DNA of 64,000 nucleotides from NCBI GenBank assembly GCA_035620615.1, contig DASPGM010000010.1, positions 1-64,000 on the forward strand, in the 5' to 3' direction. Positions 1 to 9,213 of the stretch are shown here, in pieces. The number at the start of each line of letters is the position of its first letter. The first letter of the stretch is position 1. The translations under genes and the position numbers were made by a program. The notes beneath the pieces are model-generated. The model did no database searches. It saw only the letters and a program-made list of their open reading frames with translations, and was not told the DNA's origin. Origin of the DNA: CSP1-1 sp035620615 (GTDB lineage Archaea; Thermoproteota; Nitrososphaeria; Nitrososphaerales; Nitrosopumilaceae).

Positions 1-45
1 ATTAACCAAAAAAAATATTTTGAATAACTAGATGCTATAGTTCTA

Positions 46-711
46 TCATATGCTAATATCTGGATTTTCTGATTTGAGTTTTTCCCAATCTGCTAGAAAA
101 TTTTTCAATCCAATATCTGTTAGTTGATGCTTTAACATTTGCCCAAGAACTGCAGGCGGCAAGGTAACAATATCAGCACCAATTTTAGCTGCATCTACAA
201 CATGCATTGGATGTCTTACGCTTGCTACAAGTATTTGTGTTTTAAAGTTATAATTAGAAAAAATTTGTTTAATCTCTCGGATTAGACTCATACCATCCTT
301 TCCAACATCATCTAACCGTCCAATAAATGGACTGATGTATTTTGCACCAGATTTTGCGGCAAGTAATGCTTGGTTGGGAGAAAATACCAAAGTTACATTA
401 ACAGGGATTCCTTCAGCAGTAAGTGCTTTACATGCTTTAAGACCTTCAGAAGTCATTGGACATTTTACTACAACGTTATTACCATATTTACGAAGTCTTC
501 GACCCTCTTCCATCATACCTTCATAATCTGTCGCAACAACTTCAAGGGAAACATCACCTTTGATAATTCTCGTGATTTCTTCCATGGTTTTTTGAGGATC
601 ACCCCCTTCCTTGGATAATAGAGAAGGGTTAGTTGTAATTCCATCAAGCAACCCCATGTCATTATACTTCCTTATAGATTCAAGATTAGCAGTATCAAGA
701 AATATTTTCAT
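46..711 (-). CDS. tal: transaldolase (MipB/TalC subfamily)
   Basis: Small (221 aa) class I aldolase-fold enzyme that transfers dihydroxyacetone units in the non-oxidative pentose phosphate pathway. The start MKIFLDTANLE and the segment VVVKCPMT with the Schiff-base lysine (about K83) are typical of the family. Positions that separate fructose-6-phosphate aldolase (Gln, Tyr) from true transaldolase (Glu, Phe) carry Glu57 (SLEV) and Phe129 (SPFIGRLDD), so I prefer transaldolase. Its start overlaps the stop of the transketolase C gene by 4 bp, so it is the last gene of a translationally coupled pentose phosphate operon. Confidence 0.93.
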   Translation of the reverse strand: MKIFLDTANLESIRKYNDMGLLDGITTNPSLLSKEGGDPQKTMEEITRIIKGDVSLEVVATDYEGMMEEGRRLRKYGNNVVVKCPMTSEGLKACKALTAEGIPVNVTLVFSPNQALLAAKSGAKYISPFIGRLDDVGKDGMSLIREIKQIFSNYNFKTQILVASVRHPMHVVDAAKIGADIVTLPPAVLGQMLKHQLTDIGLKNFLADWEKLKSENPDISI

Positions 712-1682
712 GATTTACTCGTAATTTCCTTTACTTTTTTTGCTATATTAATAGATGTAATTCCATGTTTTTCAAGTAGAAGTGGAATTTCATTATCTCG
801 TGCAGATTCACCAAACTTATCTTGAACACCAATCCTTCTTATTGGAACAGGATAGGTTTCAGAAATTATCTCAGCTACTGCAGAACCAAATCCTGCCATA
901 ATGTTATGTTCTTCACAGGTAACAATCCCACCTGTTTCCCTTGCTGCCTTTTCTAAAAGTTCCTTGTCAATTGGTTTAATAGAAAACATATCAAGCACTC
1001 TACAGGAGATACCCTCGTTTTTTAGAGAATGAGCTGCATCAAGTGCCATTTTTACAGTAACACCACATGCTGCAATAGTGCAATCAGAACCGTCTAGTAA
1101 TGTAATTCCCTTTCCAATTTCAAAATCTTGTGTCTCTGAATGTATTACTGGAGTTTCAGAACGAGCCATTCTCATGTAGAATGGACCATATTGCTGAGAA
1201 ATGATCCAAGTAAGTTTTGATACTGATATAGCATCTGCAGGAATTAATACACGCATATTTGGAATTGAACGCATGATTGCGATGTCTTCTAATTGTTGGT
1301 GGGACCCTCCATCAGCACCTACTGTTAAACCACCATGTGAAGTAACCAGCTTTACATTTAGTCCCTTATTGTCATTTCTTGAAGGATATCCAATTTGATT
1401 TCTAATTTGATCTACACATCTACCCGGTAAGAAAATAGCATATGTACTTGCAAAAGCAATTTTTCCAGCATAGGCAAGACCGGCTGCTATGGTCACAAGA
1501 TTTGCTTCAGCTATTCCAACATTAAAAAATCTTTCAGGAAATTGTTTTCCAAAACCAGAAGTTTTTAGTGAGTCAGTTGTATCTGCACCTAAAACAACAA
1601 TATCAGGATTTTCTTTTCCAATTTCAATAAGAGATTTTCCATACTCAGTACGCATATCGGCCATCGGGTTTGTCATTGTCAA
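708..1682 (-). CDS. transketolase C-terminal subunit
   Basis: 324 aa pyrimidine-binding plus C-terminal half of a split transketolase, which works with the N-terminal half encoded just upstream. Family features seen are the early segment MRTEYGKSLIEIGKENPDIVVLGADT, read in part as ADTTDSLKTSGF, the stretch RFFNVGIAEANLV containing the catalytic Glu that activates thiamine diphosphate, and the HGGLTVGADGGSHQ loop. It overlaps the upstream gene and the downstream transaldolase by 4 bp each. Split transketolases are usual in archaea. Role: interconversion of pentose, triose, tetrose and hexose phosphates, probably for ribose-5-phosphate supply. Confidence 0.93.
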   Translation of the reverse strand: MTMTNPMADMRTEYGKSLIEIGKENPDIVVLGADTTDSLKTSGFGKQFPERFFNVGIAEANLVTIAAGLAYAGKIAFASTYAIFLPGRCVDQIRNQIGYPSRNDNKGLNVKLVTSHGGLTVGADGGSHQQLEDIAIMRSIPNMRVLIPADAISVSKLTWIISQQYGPFYMRMARSETPVIHSETQDFEIGKGITLLDGSDCTIAACGVTVKMALDAAHSLKNEGISCRVLDMFSIKPIDKELLEKAARETGGIVTCEEHNIMAGFGSAVAEIISETYPVPIRRIGVQDKFGESARDNEIPLLLEKHGITSINIAKKVKEITSKS

Positions 1683-3346
1683 TTAAATCCAAGCTCCTTT
1701 GCTATCTGAATAAGTTTATTTTTTTTCTCTCCGATTACATGAAGGTTTATCCAATCTTTAACAAGTTCTGTTCCACCAAGTTCATTTGCTTTTTGTAGTA
1801 ATAGTTTTCGTCTTGATTTTAAAATAGCATTTCTAAATTCACGAATAATTCCTCTTACATCTTTTTGGCCGATAATTGCACTGCCTCCTACGAATGCTCT
1901 AGAACCATCAGAAAAACATTGTCCAACATTTTCCAGAGTTACTCCACCATCTGCCTCAATAATTCCTTCAAATTTATTATCCTTTAGAATTTTAACAAGA
2001 TTTTGAGTTTTTTCGTGTGTAGATTCGATAAATTTTTGACCTGATTTACCTGGAACCACCGACATTACAATTAATTGATCTAATTCTGAAATGAATTTGT
2101 GTGACCATTGTGGTAGAGATGTATCTGGATTAATAGCAAGACCAACTCCAATTTGGTTTTGTTGTAAAATGTCTTTAATTTCACCGAAGCTTGATTCATC
2201 ACAAACTTCTGCATGAACTGTTACAATATCGCATCCTGCATCAACATAATCTCTAACATGTTTAACAGGTTCATTTATCATCAAATGTGCATCAAATGGA
2301 ATTATTGTAAGAGGTCTTAGTTGTTTAATTTTTAAATGATCAAATGTAGTATTTGGAACAAATACCCCATCCATTACATCAAGATGAATATAATCGGCCC
2401 TCCCTTCAACACAGCGCTTGATCTCATTTTCTAAATTTGATATATCTCCAGCAATTATAGATGGTGCGATCATAAATTGAGATTCAAGTTCTGCGTTAAT
2501 TATAGGGGCCATTTCAGGCTTTGGTGCTTTTCCATGCCATTGCGGATTATCTTCCATGTGTTCTACTCCCTTTCCTTTGATGGTTCTAGCAATAATTATT
2601 GAAGGAACACCTTGTGTTTGGTTTGCCTTTTTAATTGCATAATCAATTTGCTCAATTCGGTGACCATCAATGTCAATTACATTCCAACCAAAAGCACGCC
2701 ATTTGTCACTAAGTTTCCATCTACTTGCATCTCTCCACATTTCTGAAAGATCTTCTCCCTCCAGAAATTCATCAAGCGGCATAATCTTTTCCGTGTAGGA
2801 ATCTTGTTGAATGAAGTTTCTATCTAGAAAAACTGTCATATTGTCAACTTTAAATTTCGCTGCCGACATAGCGGCTTCCCAAACCTGTCCTTCGTCAGTT
2901 TCACCATCGCCGATAATAGTATAGATTCGATGGGTTTTGTGATCAATTTTTGCTGCAAGTGCGTTTCCAATTGAATATGATAATCCTAGTCCCAAAGAAC
3001 CTCCACAAAATTCCACTCCAGGGCATTTAAAATCAGGATGTCCTTGAAGTCGGCTTCCAAACTTTCTCAAAGTCTCAACCTCCGTAGTTTCAAAATATCC
3101 CGCAACTGCAAGATTAGAAAAAAGACCTGGAGATGCATGCCCTTTTGAGAGAATTAATCTATCTCTCTCTTCCCATTGAGGATTCTTTGGATCAAAACGG
3201 AGAAATTTGTTAAAAAGGCATCCCATAATTTCTGCCATTGAAAAAGAGCCTCCAGGATGACCTGAAGATGCTGCGACGGTACCAGTGATTACAAGTTTAC
3301 GTGCCTTGAGAACGTTTTTTTTAATTTTATAGTAATTTAAGCCCAT
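1679..3346 (-). CDS. fusion: transketolase N-terminal subunit + ribulose-phosphate 3-epimerase
   Basis: 555 aa, about twice the length of a stand-alone transketolase N subunit. Residues 1-280 are the thiamine-diphosphate-binding half: SGHPGGS at 28-34, SKGHASPG at 67-74, GDGE at 147-150 followed by DNMTVFLDRN. Residues about 292-508 form a complete epimerase TIM barrel: MIAPSIIAGD start, HLDVMDG (metal His321 and Asp323), FDAHLM with His354, MSVVPGKSGQ phosphate loop, EADGG with Asp467, and GGSAI. A 45-residue tail of unknown role follows. The reading frame is open through the junction. First gene of the operon, overlapping the transketolase C gene by 4 bp. The fusion should couple Ru5P/Xu5P interconversion to the transketolase reaction. 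Confidence 0.92.
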   Translation of the reverse strand: MGLNYYKIKKNVLKARKLVITGTVAASSGHPGGSFSMAEIMGCLFNKFLRFDPKNPQWEERDRLILSKGHASPGLFSNLAVAGYFETTEVETLRKFGSRLQGHPDFKCPGVEFCGGSLGLGLSYSIGNALAAKIDHKTHRIYTIIGDGETDEGQVWEAAMSAAKFKVDNMTVFLDRNFIQQDSYTEKIMPLDEFLEGEDLSEMWRDASRWKLSDKWRAFGWNVIDIDGHRIEQIDYAIKKANQTQGVPSIIIARTIKGKGVEHMEDNPQWHGKAPKPEMAPIINAELESQFMIAPSIIAGDISNLENEIKRCVEGRADYIHLDVMDGVFVPNTTFDHLKIKQLRPLTIIPFDAHLMINEPVKHVRDYVDAGCDIVTVHAEVCDESSFGEIKDILQQNQIGVGLAINPDTSLPQWSHKFISELDQLIVMSVVPGKSGQKFIESTHEKTQNLVKILKDNKFEGIIEADGGVTLENVGQCFSDGSRAFVGGSAIIGQKDVRGIIREFRNAILKSRRKLLLQKANELGGTELVKDWINLHVIGEKKNKLIQIAKELGFN

Positions 3347-3420
3347 TCTTGTTGTTCCTCTGTAAATGAAATATTAAGCTACTTCCAAAAATTTTAATCC
3401 GATCTAAACATAATCAGATT

Positions 3421-3801
3421 ATGGAGTTTGATTCGTTAGTACCACTTGTCCTATATGATAACCAATGTTATCTTTGTGTAAAATTTGCAAAAACTGTTAA
3501 TTTCTTGGCAAGAGGAAAATTACGAATTGTAGGCCATTATACAGATCTTGGAAAAAAATTGCGAGAAGAAATTCTAGATTCAAGCGCACTTGAGATGTTT
3601 TGGTTTGTAAATAGAAAAACAGCTTATGGTGGAAGAGCGGCATTGATTCCTTTGATGACAGCGATTATTCGCTCAAATGGAAAGAAATCAATGGATTTGA
3701 GCATGCAAGAATCATGTGATTTGGATTGTAAGACCACCAAGGCGGTATTTTTTCGTTCAGCCAGTCTATTAACAAATAGTAAAAAAATAAAGATAAAGTA
3801 A
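3421..3801 (+). CDS. DCC-family (DUF393) thiol-disulfide oxidoreductase-like protein
   Basis: 126 aa. The N-terminal segment LVLYDNQCYLCVKFAK matches the YDGxCxxC signature that names the DCC family, so a thioredoxin-like redox role is expected but the substrate is unknown. The family's later FR/GGRAA-type segment is seen as YGGRAALIPL. The ATG lies directly after an AT-rich promoter region shared with the divergent pentose phosphate operon, suggesting a short or absent leader. The C-terminal part (about residue 85 on) does not match anything I recognise. Confidence 0.7.
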   Translation: MEFDSLVPLVLYDNQCYLCVKFAKTVNFLARGKLRIVGHYTDLGKKLREEILDSSALEMFWFVNRKTAYGGRAALIPLMTAIIRSNGKKSMDLSMQESCDLDCKTTKAVFFRSASLLTNSKKIKIK

Positions 3802-3835
3802 TCTATAATACCACTAAAGGCAAGAGCCAAACATT

Positions 3836-5320
3836 ATGAAGATTAAAGCAGAATCAACAATTCCTTCCATAAAAAAAACTTCGATTCTTTGTGTTTTTGT
3901 TTTAGAAAAATCTAATGAACCTTTAGGATTAGGGAAAATTAATGCAAAAATTAAATCGGTAGTAAAAGAATCAATCAAAGAAACCAAAGGAAAAGTAGGA
4001 GAAGTATCTATTATTTCAACGCTAGGAATAATTCCAGCTAAAAAGATACTAATTGCTGGTCTTGGTTCTAAAAATAAATTAACAACTGATGTAGTGAGAA
4101 ATATTTCAGGAAAAATTGCACAAAAAGTTCGAAGTTTAGGTTTACCAGAATTTTCAATAGTTTTTCCTAATGATTTTCAGATTGATTTTGATTCTTCTAT
4201 TTCAGCAATTGTTGAGGGAACTATACTTTCACTCTATTCATTTGATAAATTCAAAAATGAAAAAAAGGAAAAATCTCCAGATCTTTCAATTTTAGTTTCA
4301 AATCCCAAAAATGTTCAAAAACTTATTTCAGAGTCACAAATTATCGCTGAAGGAACATTATTTACAAGAGATACTGCAAATCTACCTCCAAACGAATGTT
4401 CACCAGAAACTCTTGCAAGTATCTCAAAATCTTTATCGGTTAAGAATAAACTAAAATGTAAAATTTTTTCAAAAAATGAACTCAAACAAAAAAAGTTTGG
4501 TGGAATTTCAGCAGTTGGACAGGGAAGTAAAAATGAACCAAAACTCATAATTTTAGAATACAATAAAGGCAAACGTAATGAAAAACCAATTATAATTGTT
4601 GGAAAGGCTGTAACTTTTGATACTGGTGGAATTTCATTAAAACCTGGTGATAAAATGGATGAAATGAAGTTTGATAAATGTGGTGGATGTGCAGTTTTAG
4701 GTATTATGAAAGCTGTTTCAGAATTAAAACTTCAAATCAATGTCGTAGGAATAATTCCATCTGTAGAAAATATGCCAAGCGGTGAATCATTTAGACCTGG
4801 AGACATTATACGACTCTACAGTGGGAAAACCGCTGAGATTTCAAACACAGATGCAGAAGGGAGGCTAATTCTTGCTGATGCATTATCATATGGAATAAAA
4901 AATTATTCACCTAAAGTAATTATTGATTTTGCAACTCTTACTGGTGCATGCATTGTTGCTTTAGGAAACAATGTAGCTGGACTTGTAAGCAACGATCAGA
5001 AATTAGCAGAAAAAATAAAAAGTTCATCCCAAAAAACTTCCGAAGAGCTTTGGCAGCTTCCATTAAATGATGATTATATGGATATGATAAAATCAAATGT
5101 AGCTGATATGAAAAATGTTGGTATTGGAAGAGCAGCCGGTACCATAACAGCTGCTGCATTTTTGGCAAATGCAGTAGATAATACACCTTGGGCTCACATT
5201 GACATTGCTGGAACTGCGTGGACTCAAGATGCATCAAAAAAGAAATCCTATAATCCAAAAGGAGCTACAGGATACGGCGTAAGACTAATTCTAGATTTTC
5301 TTAGATTTGATAAGATTTAG
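3836..5320 (+). CDS. pepA: leucyl aminopeptidase, M17 family
   Basis: 494 aa cytosolic di-metal aminopeptidase, the normal length for M17. The C-terminal catalytic domain shows GKAVTFDTGGISLKPG with the metal/substrate residues, DKCGGCAVLG, and the family signature NTDAEGRLILADAL; an active-site Arg lies in EGR. The N-terminal domain is divergent, as usual. Likely role: peptide turnover. The stop overlaps the end of a convergent mini zinc-finger gene by 4 bp. Confidence 0.95.
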   Translation: MKIKAESTIPSIKKTSILCVFVLEKSNEPLGLGKINAKIKSVVKESIKETKGKVGEVSIISTLGIIPAKKILIAGLGSKNKLTTDVVRNISGKIAQKVRSLGLPEFSIVFPNDFQIDFDSSISAIVEGTILSLYSFDKFKNEKKEKSPDLSILVSNPKNVQKLISESQIIAEGTLFTRDTANLPPNECSPETLASISKSLSVKNKLKCKIFSKNELKQKKFGGISAVGQGSKNEPKLIILEYNKGKRNEKPIIIVGKAVTFDTGGISLKPGDKMDEMKFDKCGGCAVLGIMKAVSELKLQINVVGIIPSVENMPSGESFRPGDIIRLYSGKTAEISNTDAEGRLILADALSYGIKNYSPKVIIDFATLTGACIVALGNNVAGLVSNDQKLAEKIKSSSQKTSEELWQLPLNDDYMDMIKSNVADMKNVGIGRAAGTITAAAFLANAVDNTPWAHIDIAGTAWTQDASKKKSYNPKGATGYGVRLILDFLRFDKI

Positions 5321-5445
5321 TAGCCTCTACTATTTCTATCTGGTTTGTCAATGTTGGAATTTCTAAAACCATGTTTTTCCATCATATGATTCAAAAAGCG
5401 AATGTCATCATCAAATAGTTGACCACAAACAGAACAATTAGGCAT
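5317..5445 (-). CDS. mini C2H2-type zinc-finger protein (42 aa)
   Basis: Reading the minus strand from an ATG at 5445 gives a 42-residue protein whose first half is NCSVCGQLFDDD...LNHMMEKHG, a C-x2-C ... H-x4-H arrangement like a single C2H2 zinc finger. The tail is polar and basic. Very small single-finger proteins are common in this archaeal phylum; DNA, RNA or protein binding cannot be told from sequence. Sits between pepA (convergent, 4-bp overlap) and 5S rRNA (same strand, upstream). Confidence 0.65.
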   Translation of the reverse strand: MPNCSVCGQLFDDDIRFLNHMMEKHGFRNSNIDKPDRNSRGY

Positions 5446-5489
5446 AAGGAAACAAGTTTATTCTATCTTATAGTTTTTTCAAAATGAAG

Positions 5490-5606
5490 ATGCCAGCACT
5501 ACTGCTTCCCAAGAGCTCTCGCATCTTAGTAACACAGCAGCGACATTGGGTTTGACTTCCAGGTTCGGAAAGGGACTGGGTCGCGCCCCAACGCTATGGC
5601 CGGCTT
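5490..5606 (-). rRNA. 5S ribosomal RNA
   Basis: The minus strand carries the conserved 5S core CCGAACCTGGAAG, followed by CAAACCCAATGTCGCTGC and the loop E/D segment GCGAGAGCTCTTGGGAAGC. Terminal GCCGGC (5599-5604) pairs with GCTGGC (5492-5497) as helix I, giving about 117 nt. The ends are placed from helix I and may be off by a few bases. It stands alone, unlinked to 16S/23S within the window, as in other members of the phylum. The T-rich stretch after the 3' end may serve in termination. Confidence 0.93.
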
Positions 5607-5730
5607 GTTGTTATTTTTTCTATGTTATCTATTAAGGTAACGATGGAAAATTAAGGATATAGTCAAATTATTAAAAAATTAACTAGATTTTCTCGAAGAG
5701 ATATAAATTAAAGAATAGGTGGTAAATCCA

Positions 5731-7518
5731 ATGACTCATCGAGTTGCAGTTCTTGATAAAGAATTATGCCAACCAAAAAAGTGTGGTTTGGAATGTATCA
5801 AATACTGTCCAGTAAATAAATCCGGTGCAGATTGTATAATATTAAATGAAGAAATAAAAAAAGCTCAAATTGATGAAGATATTTGTAATGGGTGCGGAAT
5901 TTGTGTAAAGGTTTGTCCATTTGAGGCAATTACAATAGTTAATTTAGCAACGGAACTTGCAACAGACAAAGTCCACCAATATGGAATTAATTCTTTTAGA
6001 TTATACAAACTTCCAACTCCAACCAAAGGACAAGTTGTTGGATTACTTGGAAGAAATGGGATGGGAAAAAGTACAGTTATCAACATATTATCTGGAAACT
6101 TAAAACCAAATTTAGGAAAATTTAATGAACCGCCAAGTTGGGATGAAATTTTAAAATATTATAGTGGGACAGAGCTTAAATCACATTTTGAAAAAATTAA
6201 AAGTGGAGATATCAAAGCCTCAATTAAACCCCAACAAGTTTACAATATAACAAAAGTTTTTGAAGGAACAACAAAAGACTTGCTTGATAAATTTGATGAG
6301 AGAGGGGTTTCGGGAGAACTTGTAAAAGAACTAGGATTAGCAAATTCTTTAGAAAATGAAATTAAAGAGCTAAGTGGTGGTGAACTTCAAAGATTAGCAG
6401 TAGCAGTTGCAACATCAAAAGAGGCTGATTTTTATTTTTTTGACGAACCGTCGTCCTATAATGATGTATTTCAAAGGACTAGTGTAGCAAGAGTAATTCA
6501 TGGGTTAGCAAAAATTGGAAAAAGTGTAATGGTAGTTGAGCATGATCTTACCTTACTGGATTATCTTAGTGATTTTATTGATGTGTTATATGGGGAGCCA
6601 GCTGCCTATGGAATAGTATCCAACGTGTTATCAACCAAAGTTGGTATCAATGTATTTCTTGATGGATATTTACCAAATGAAAACGTTAGATTTAGAGACA
6701 AAAAATTTACTTTTGATTCATCTGCTACAACAACAGAGAATTTTCAGATTGGTAGTGAAATAATCTCTTATCCTTTATTGCAGAAAAAATTTCCAGCTTT
6801 TTCAGTGACAATTGAGCCAGGTAAAGTAAGCAGAGGAGAAGTTTTAGGAATTATGGGAGCTAATGCACTTGGAAAAACTACTTTTATGAAAATGATTGCA
6901 GGTGTTGAAAAACCTGATTCTGGAGAAATAAATAAAAAAATTAAGATTGCCTACAAACCACAGTATTTAACAAATGATATTGATGTTGATGTGATAGATT
7001 TGTTAACCAACGCAAATGGAGGGCCAATTCAAGGAAGTACCGAAGAAGAACAAATTATTGATCCCCTAAAAATAAAAAAACTATACAACAAATCTGTAAA
7101 AAATTTATCAGGGGGAGAACTGCAAAAAGTTGCAGTAGCCTCTTGTTTATTACAAAAAGTAGATGTCTTTGCTCTTGATGAACCCTCTGCCTTTTTAGAT
7201 GTAGAAGATAGAATTACAATTGCAAAGTTTATTCAGAAATTTGTTCGTTCCTATGGCAAATCAGCAATAATAATTGATCATGATTTACAATTAATGGATC
7301 TTATTTCAGATTCTATGGTAATTTTTGAGGGAATATCTGGAATCGAGGGACATGCTACCTCCTCACTTTCAAAAACCGATGCAATGAATAGATTCCTTAG
7401 ATCATTGGATATAACATTCCGTCGTGATGAAAAATCACTTAGACCAAGAGTAAACAAAACAGATAGTAGATTAGATAAAAACCAGAAAGATTCTGGAAAT
7501 TTTTATTACAAGAATTGA
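5731..7518 (+). CDS. ABCE1/Rli1 ribosome-recycling ATPase
   Basis: 595 aa twin-ATPase that splits ribosomes after termination, with aPelota or aRF1. N-terminal Fe-S domain has eight cysteines in two clusters, including CNGCGICVKVCPF. First ABC domain: Walker A GRNGMGKST and signature LSGGELQRLAVA. Second: Walker A GANALGKTT and signature LSGGELQKVAVA. Each is followed by a Walker B (FFDEPSS, ALDEPSA) and H-loop (VEHD, IDHD). I start at the ATG at 5731 because GGTGGT lies 9-14 bases before it; a GTG at 5719 would add only four residues. Its stop overlaps the next gene's possible TTG start. Confidence 0.95.
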   Translation: MTHRVAVLDKELCQPKKCGLECIKYCPVNKSGADCIILNEEIKKAQIDEDICNGCGICVKVCPFEAITIVNLATELATDKVHQYGINSFRLYKLPTPTKGQVVGLLGRNGMGKSTVINILSGNLKPNLGKFNEPPSWDEILKYYSGTELKSHFEKIKSGDIKASIKPQQVYNITKVFEGTTKDLLDKFDERGVSGELVKELGLANSLENEIKELSGGELQRLAVAVATSKEADFYFFDEPSSYNDVFQRTSVARVIHGLAKIGKSVMVVEHDLTLLDYLSDFIDVLYGEPAAYGIVSNVLSTKVGINVFLDGYLPNENVRFRDKKFTFDSSATTTENFQIGSEIISYPLLQKKFPAFSVTIEPGKVSRGEVLGIMGANALGKTTFMKMIAGVEKPDSGEINKKIKIAYKPQYLTNDIDVDVIDLLTNANGGPIQGSTEEEQIIDPLKIKKLYNKSVKNLSGGELQKVAVASCLLQKVDVFALDEPSAFLDVEDRITIAKFIQKFVRSYGKSAIIIDHDLQLMDLISDSMVIFEGISGIEGHATSSLSKTDAMNRFLRSLDITFRRDEKSLRPRVNKTDSRLDKNQKDSGNFYYKN

Positions 7519-7523
7519 CTCGA

Positions 7524-8351
7524 ATGCTAAAAAAAGCACTTGGAAATGTCCTTTCAGAAAAAGAAAGCGAAGATCTATTTTCAGCATTTGACCAAATAGG
7601 AGAGATCATTATTGTTAGAATTCCAGATTCTTTATTGTCAAAAAAGAAAATAATTGGGGAAACATTACTTGAGCAAGTCAAAAATGCAAAATCGGTTTAT
7701 TATCAATCATCATCAGTAGAAGGGGATTATAGAATAAGGGATTTGGAAATACTTGCTGGAGTGGATAAAACCGAGACTGAATATAAGGAATTTGGCTGTA
7801 GGTTTATTGTTGATGTAGAAAAAGTTTTTTTTTCTCCTAGACTTTCAACTGAACGAGATCGTATAGCACAGATTATTCAAGATAGTGAAATGGTAATCAA
7901 CATGTTTGGCGGTGTTGGAATGTTTTCAATTATAGCAGCTAAAAGGAAAAAATGTACCGTGTATAATATAGACATCAATCCAATTGCTGCAAAACTCTGT
8001 GAGAAAAATATAAAATTAAACAAACTTGCGGGAAAGGTTGTATCGATTCATGGTGATGCAGCAAAGATAATTGAAGAACAATTTCAAGACCTTGGAGATA
8101 GAGTTTTGATGTTATTACCAGAAAGATCAGATGAATTTCTTAAGTCAGCTATTTTAGCAACAAAAAACAATGGAGTAATTCATTATTATTCTCACATTCA
8201 TGCAGATGAAAAATCAAAAGCTGCAAAACTTTCTGAAAAACACTATCTTGAAACAACCCAAATAAAATCAAAGATTCTTAATTCAAAAATTGTCAGAGCC
8301 GTTGGGCCTAGATATTATCAAACAGTAGTAGATGTAAGAATAACAAAATAG
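7524..8351 (+). CDS. Trm5/TYW2-like class I tRNA methyltransferase
   Basis: About 275 aa. Rossmann-fold SAM-binding domain with the family sequence MFGGVGMFSI (SAM motif I) and NIDINPIAAKLCEKNIKLN (motif II). The preceding FSPRLSTERDRI is the usual Trm5 sequence before the methylase core. Likely modifies G37 of tRNA (m1G) or a wyosine precursor; the paralogues cannot be separated here. The later motif reads LLPERSDEF where Trm5 normally has NLP, which could point to a diverged paralogue. ATG at 7524; a TTG at 7515 overlapping the ABCE1 stop is possible. Probably cotranscribed with ABCE1. Confidence 0.82.
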   Translation: MLKKALGNVLSEKESEDLFSAFDQIGEIIIVRIPDSLLSKKKIIGETLLEQVKNAKSVYYQSSSVEGDYRIRDLEILAGVDKTETEYKEFGCRFIVDVEKVFFSPRLSTERDRIAQIIQDSEMVINMFGGVGMFSIIAAKRKKCTVYNIDINPIAAKLCEKNIKLNKLAGKVVSIHGDAAKIIEEQFQDLGDRVLMLLPERSDEFLKSAILATKNNGVIHYYSHIHADEKSKAAKLSEKHYLETTQIKSKILNSKIVRAVGPRYYQTVVDVRITK

Positions 8352-8357
8352 ATTTGG

Positions 8358-8579
8358 TTATTCATCTTCAGATGTAATTGATGAAGGAGTGGATTTCGTA
8401 GTTGCCATAGTATAACCAATCCATGAAATAACTCCTAAAACTCCTCCCACTACCATAAGCATAGATAATTGAAGAACAATTGGACTCCACTCAGATAGCA
8501 TGAGAAGATAAGCATATACCAAAAATCCAACTATACATAAAACAAAGATAGTGATACCAGTGGAGGTACGTTTTGACAT
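8358..8579 (-). CDS. small membrane protein, two predicted TM segments
   Basis: 73 aa. Two hydrophobic segments (about residues 9-28 and 36-58) with a short polar loop, and a Thr/Ser/acidic tail. I recognise no family. Convergent with the Trm5-like gene, 6 bp away, and downstream of the acetyltransferase on the same strand. Confidence 0.6.
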   Translation of the reverse strand: MSKRTSTGITIFVLCIVGFLVYAYLLMLSEWSPIVLQLSMLMVVGGVLGVISWIGYTMATTKSTPSSITSEDE

Positions 8580-8615
8580 TGCGCTTCAAGCTTTGTCCGA
8601 CTTATTTATTTGAAT

Positions 8616-9116
8616 CTAGTACTCAAATTCTATTGCCATTAAAAAGGCATCTTCGCCATCTCTATAGTATGTCTTTAATCTTTGTTTAATGATAAATCCT
8701 AGTTTTTCATATAATCTGACTCCTTCAGTATTACTGCAACGAACTTCTAAGTAAAGCTCATCACATTTTTTTATTTTAACTCCATTGATAGCCTCTTCTA
8801 CAAGAGCTTTACCAATCCCTTTTTTACGATGCTCATCAAGTACTGCAACAGATACAACATGTCCTTTTTTTACAAAACCTAATTTCTTGAAATTGGAGAA
8901 TCCATACTCTGTTTTACACATTATATAACCAATTGCTCTTCCCTCAATTTCAGCAACAAGGAATGCTTCAGGTAATTCAGCTAGAAGACTTTCATAGAAA
9001 TAATCCGAATAATGTTCCGGGAGGGTTTTCATATTGATTTCCATAACTGGAATAAGATCAGAAGGCTCACATCTTCTAATGGAACAATCTCCTATTTGCT
9101 TAAGGATAACTTGCAC
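8616..9116 (-). CDS. GNAT N-acetyltransferase, RimI/ArdI-like
   Basis: 166 aa GCN5-related acetyltransferase. Motif A is seen as VAVLDEHRKKGIGKALVEEA (the R/Q-x-x-G-x-G/A acetyl-CoA loop), followed by LEVRCSNTEGVRLYEKLGF, which is typical of RimI-type N-terminal protein acetyltransferases. Likely acetylates protein N-termini. Starts with GTG at 9116; no in-frame ATG precedes it. Divergent from the M50 protease gene, with an AT-rich 97-bp gap. Confidence 0.85.
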   Translation of the reverse strand: MQVILKQIGDCSIRRCEPSDLIPVMEINMKTLPEHYSDYFYESLLAELPEAFLVAEIEGRAIGYIMCKTEYGFSNFKKLGFVKKGHVVSVAVLDEHRKKGIGKALVEEAINGVKIKKCDELYLEVRCSNTEGVRLYEKLGFIIKQRLKTYYRDGEDAFLMAIEFEY

Positions 9117-9213
9117 ACTAGAGGTAATAGATTCAAATATTTATTTTTGAGGATTGTTGGGATGGGTAATTTTAATCGCAAAAGCATTAATGGTCTATGT
9201 CTGGAGGAAAAGA

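Noticed and set aside
5719..5730. GTG start for ABCE1
   Set aside because: The ATG at 5731 has a GGTGGT sequence at good distance, and homologues start near MTHRVAV.
9154..9213. TTG start adding 20 hydrophobic residues to the M50 protease
   Set aside because: No ribosome-binding sequence, while the ATG at 9214 has GGAGG upstream.
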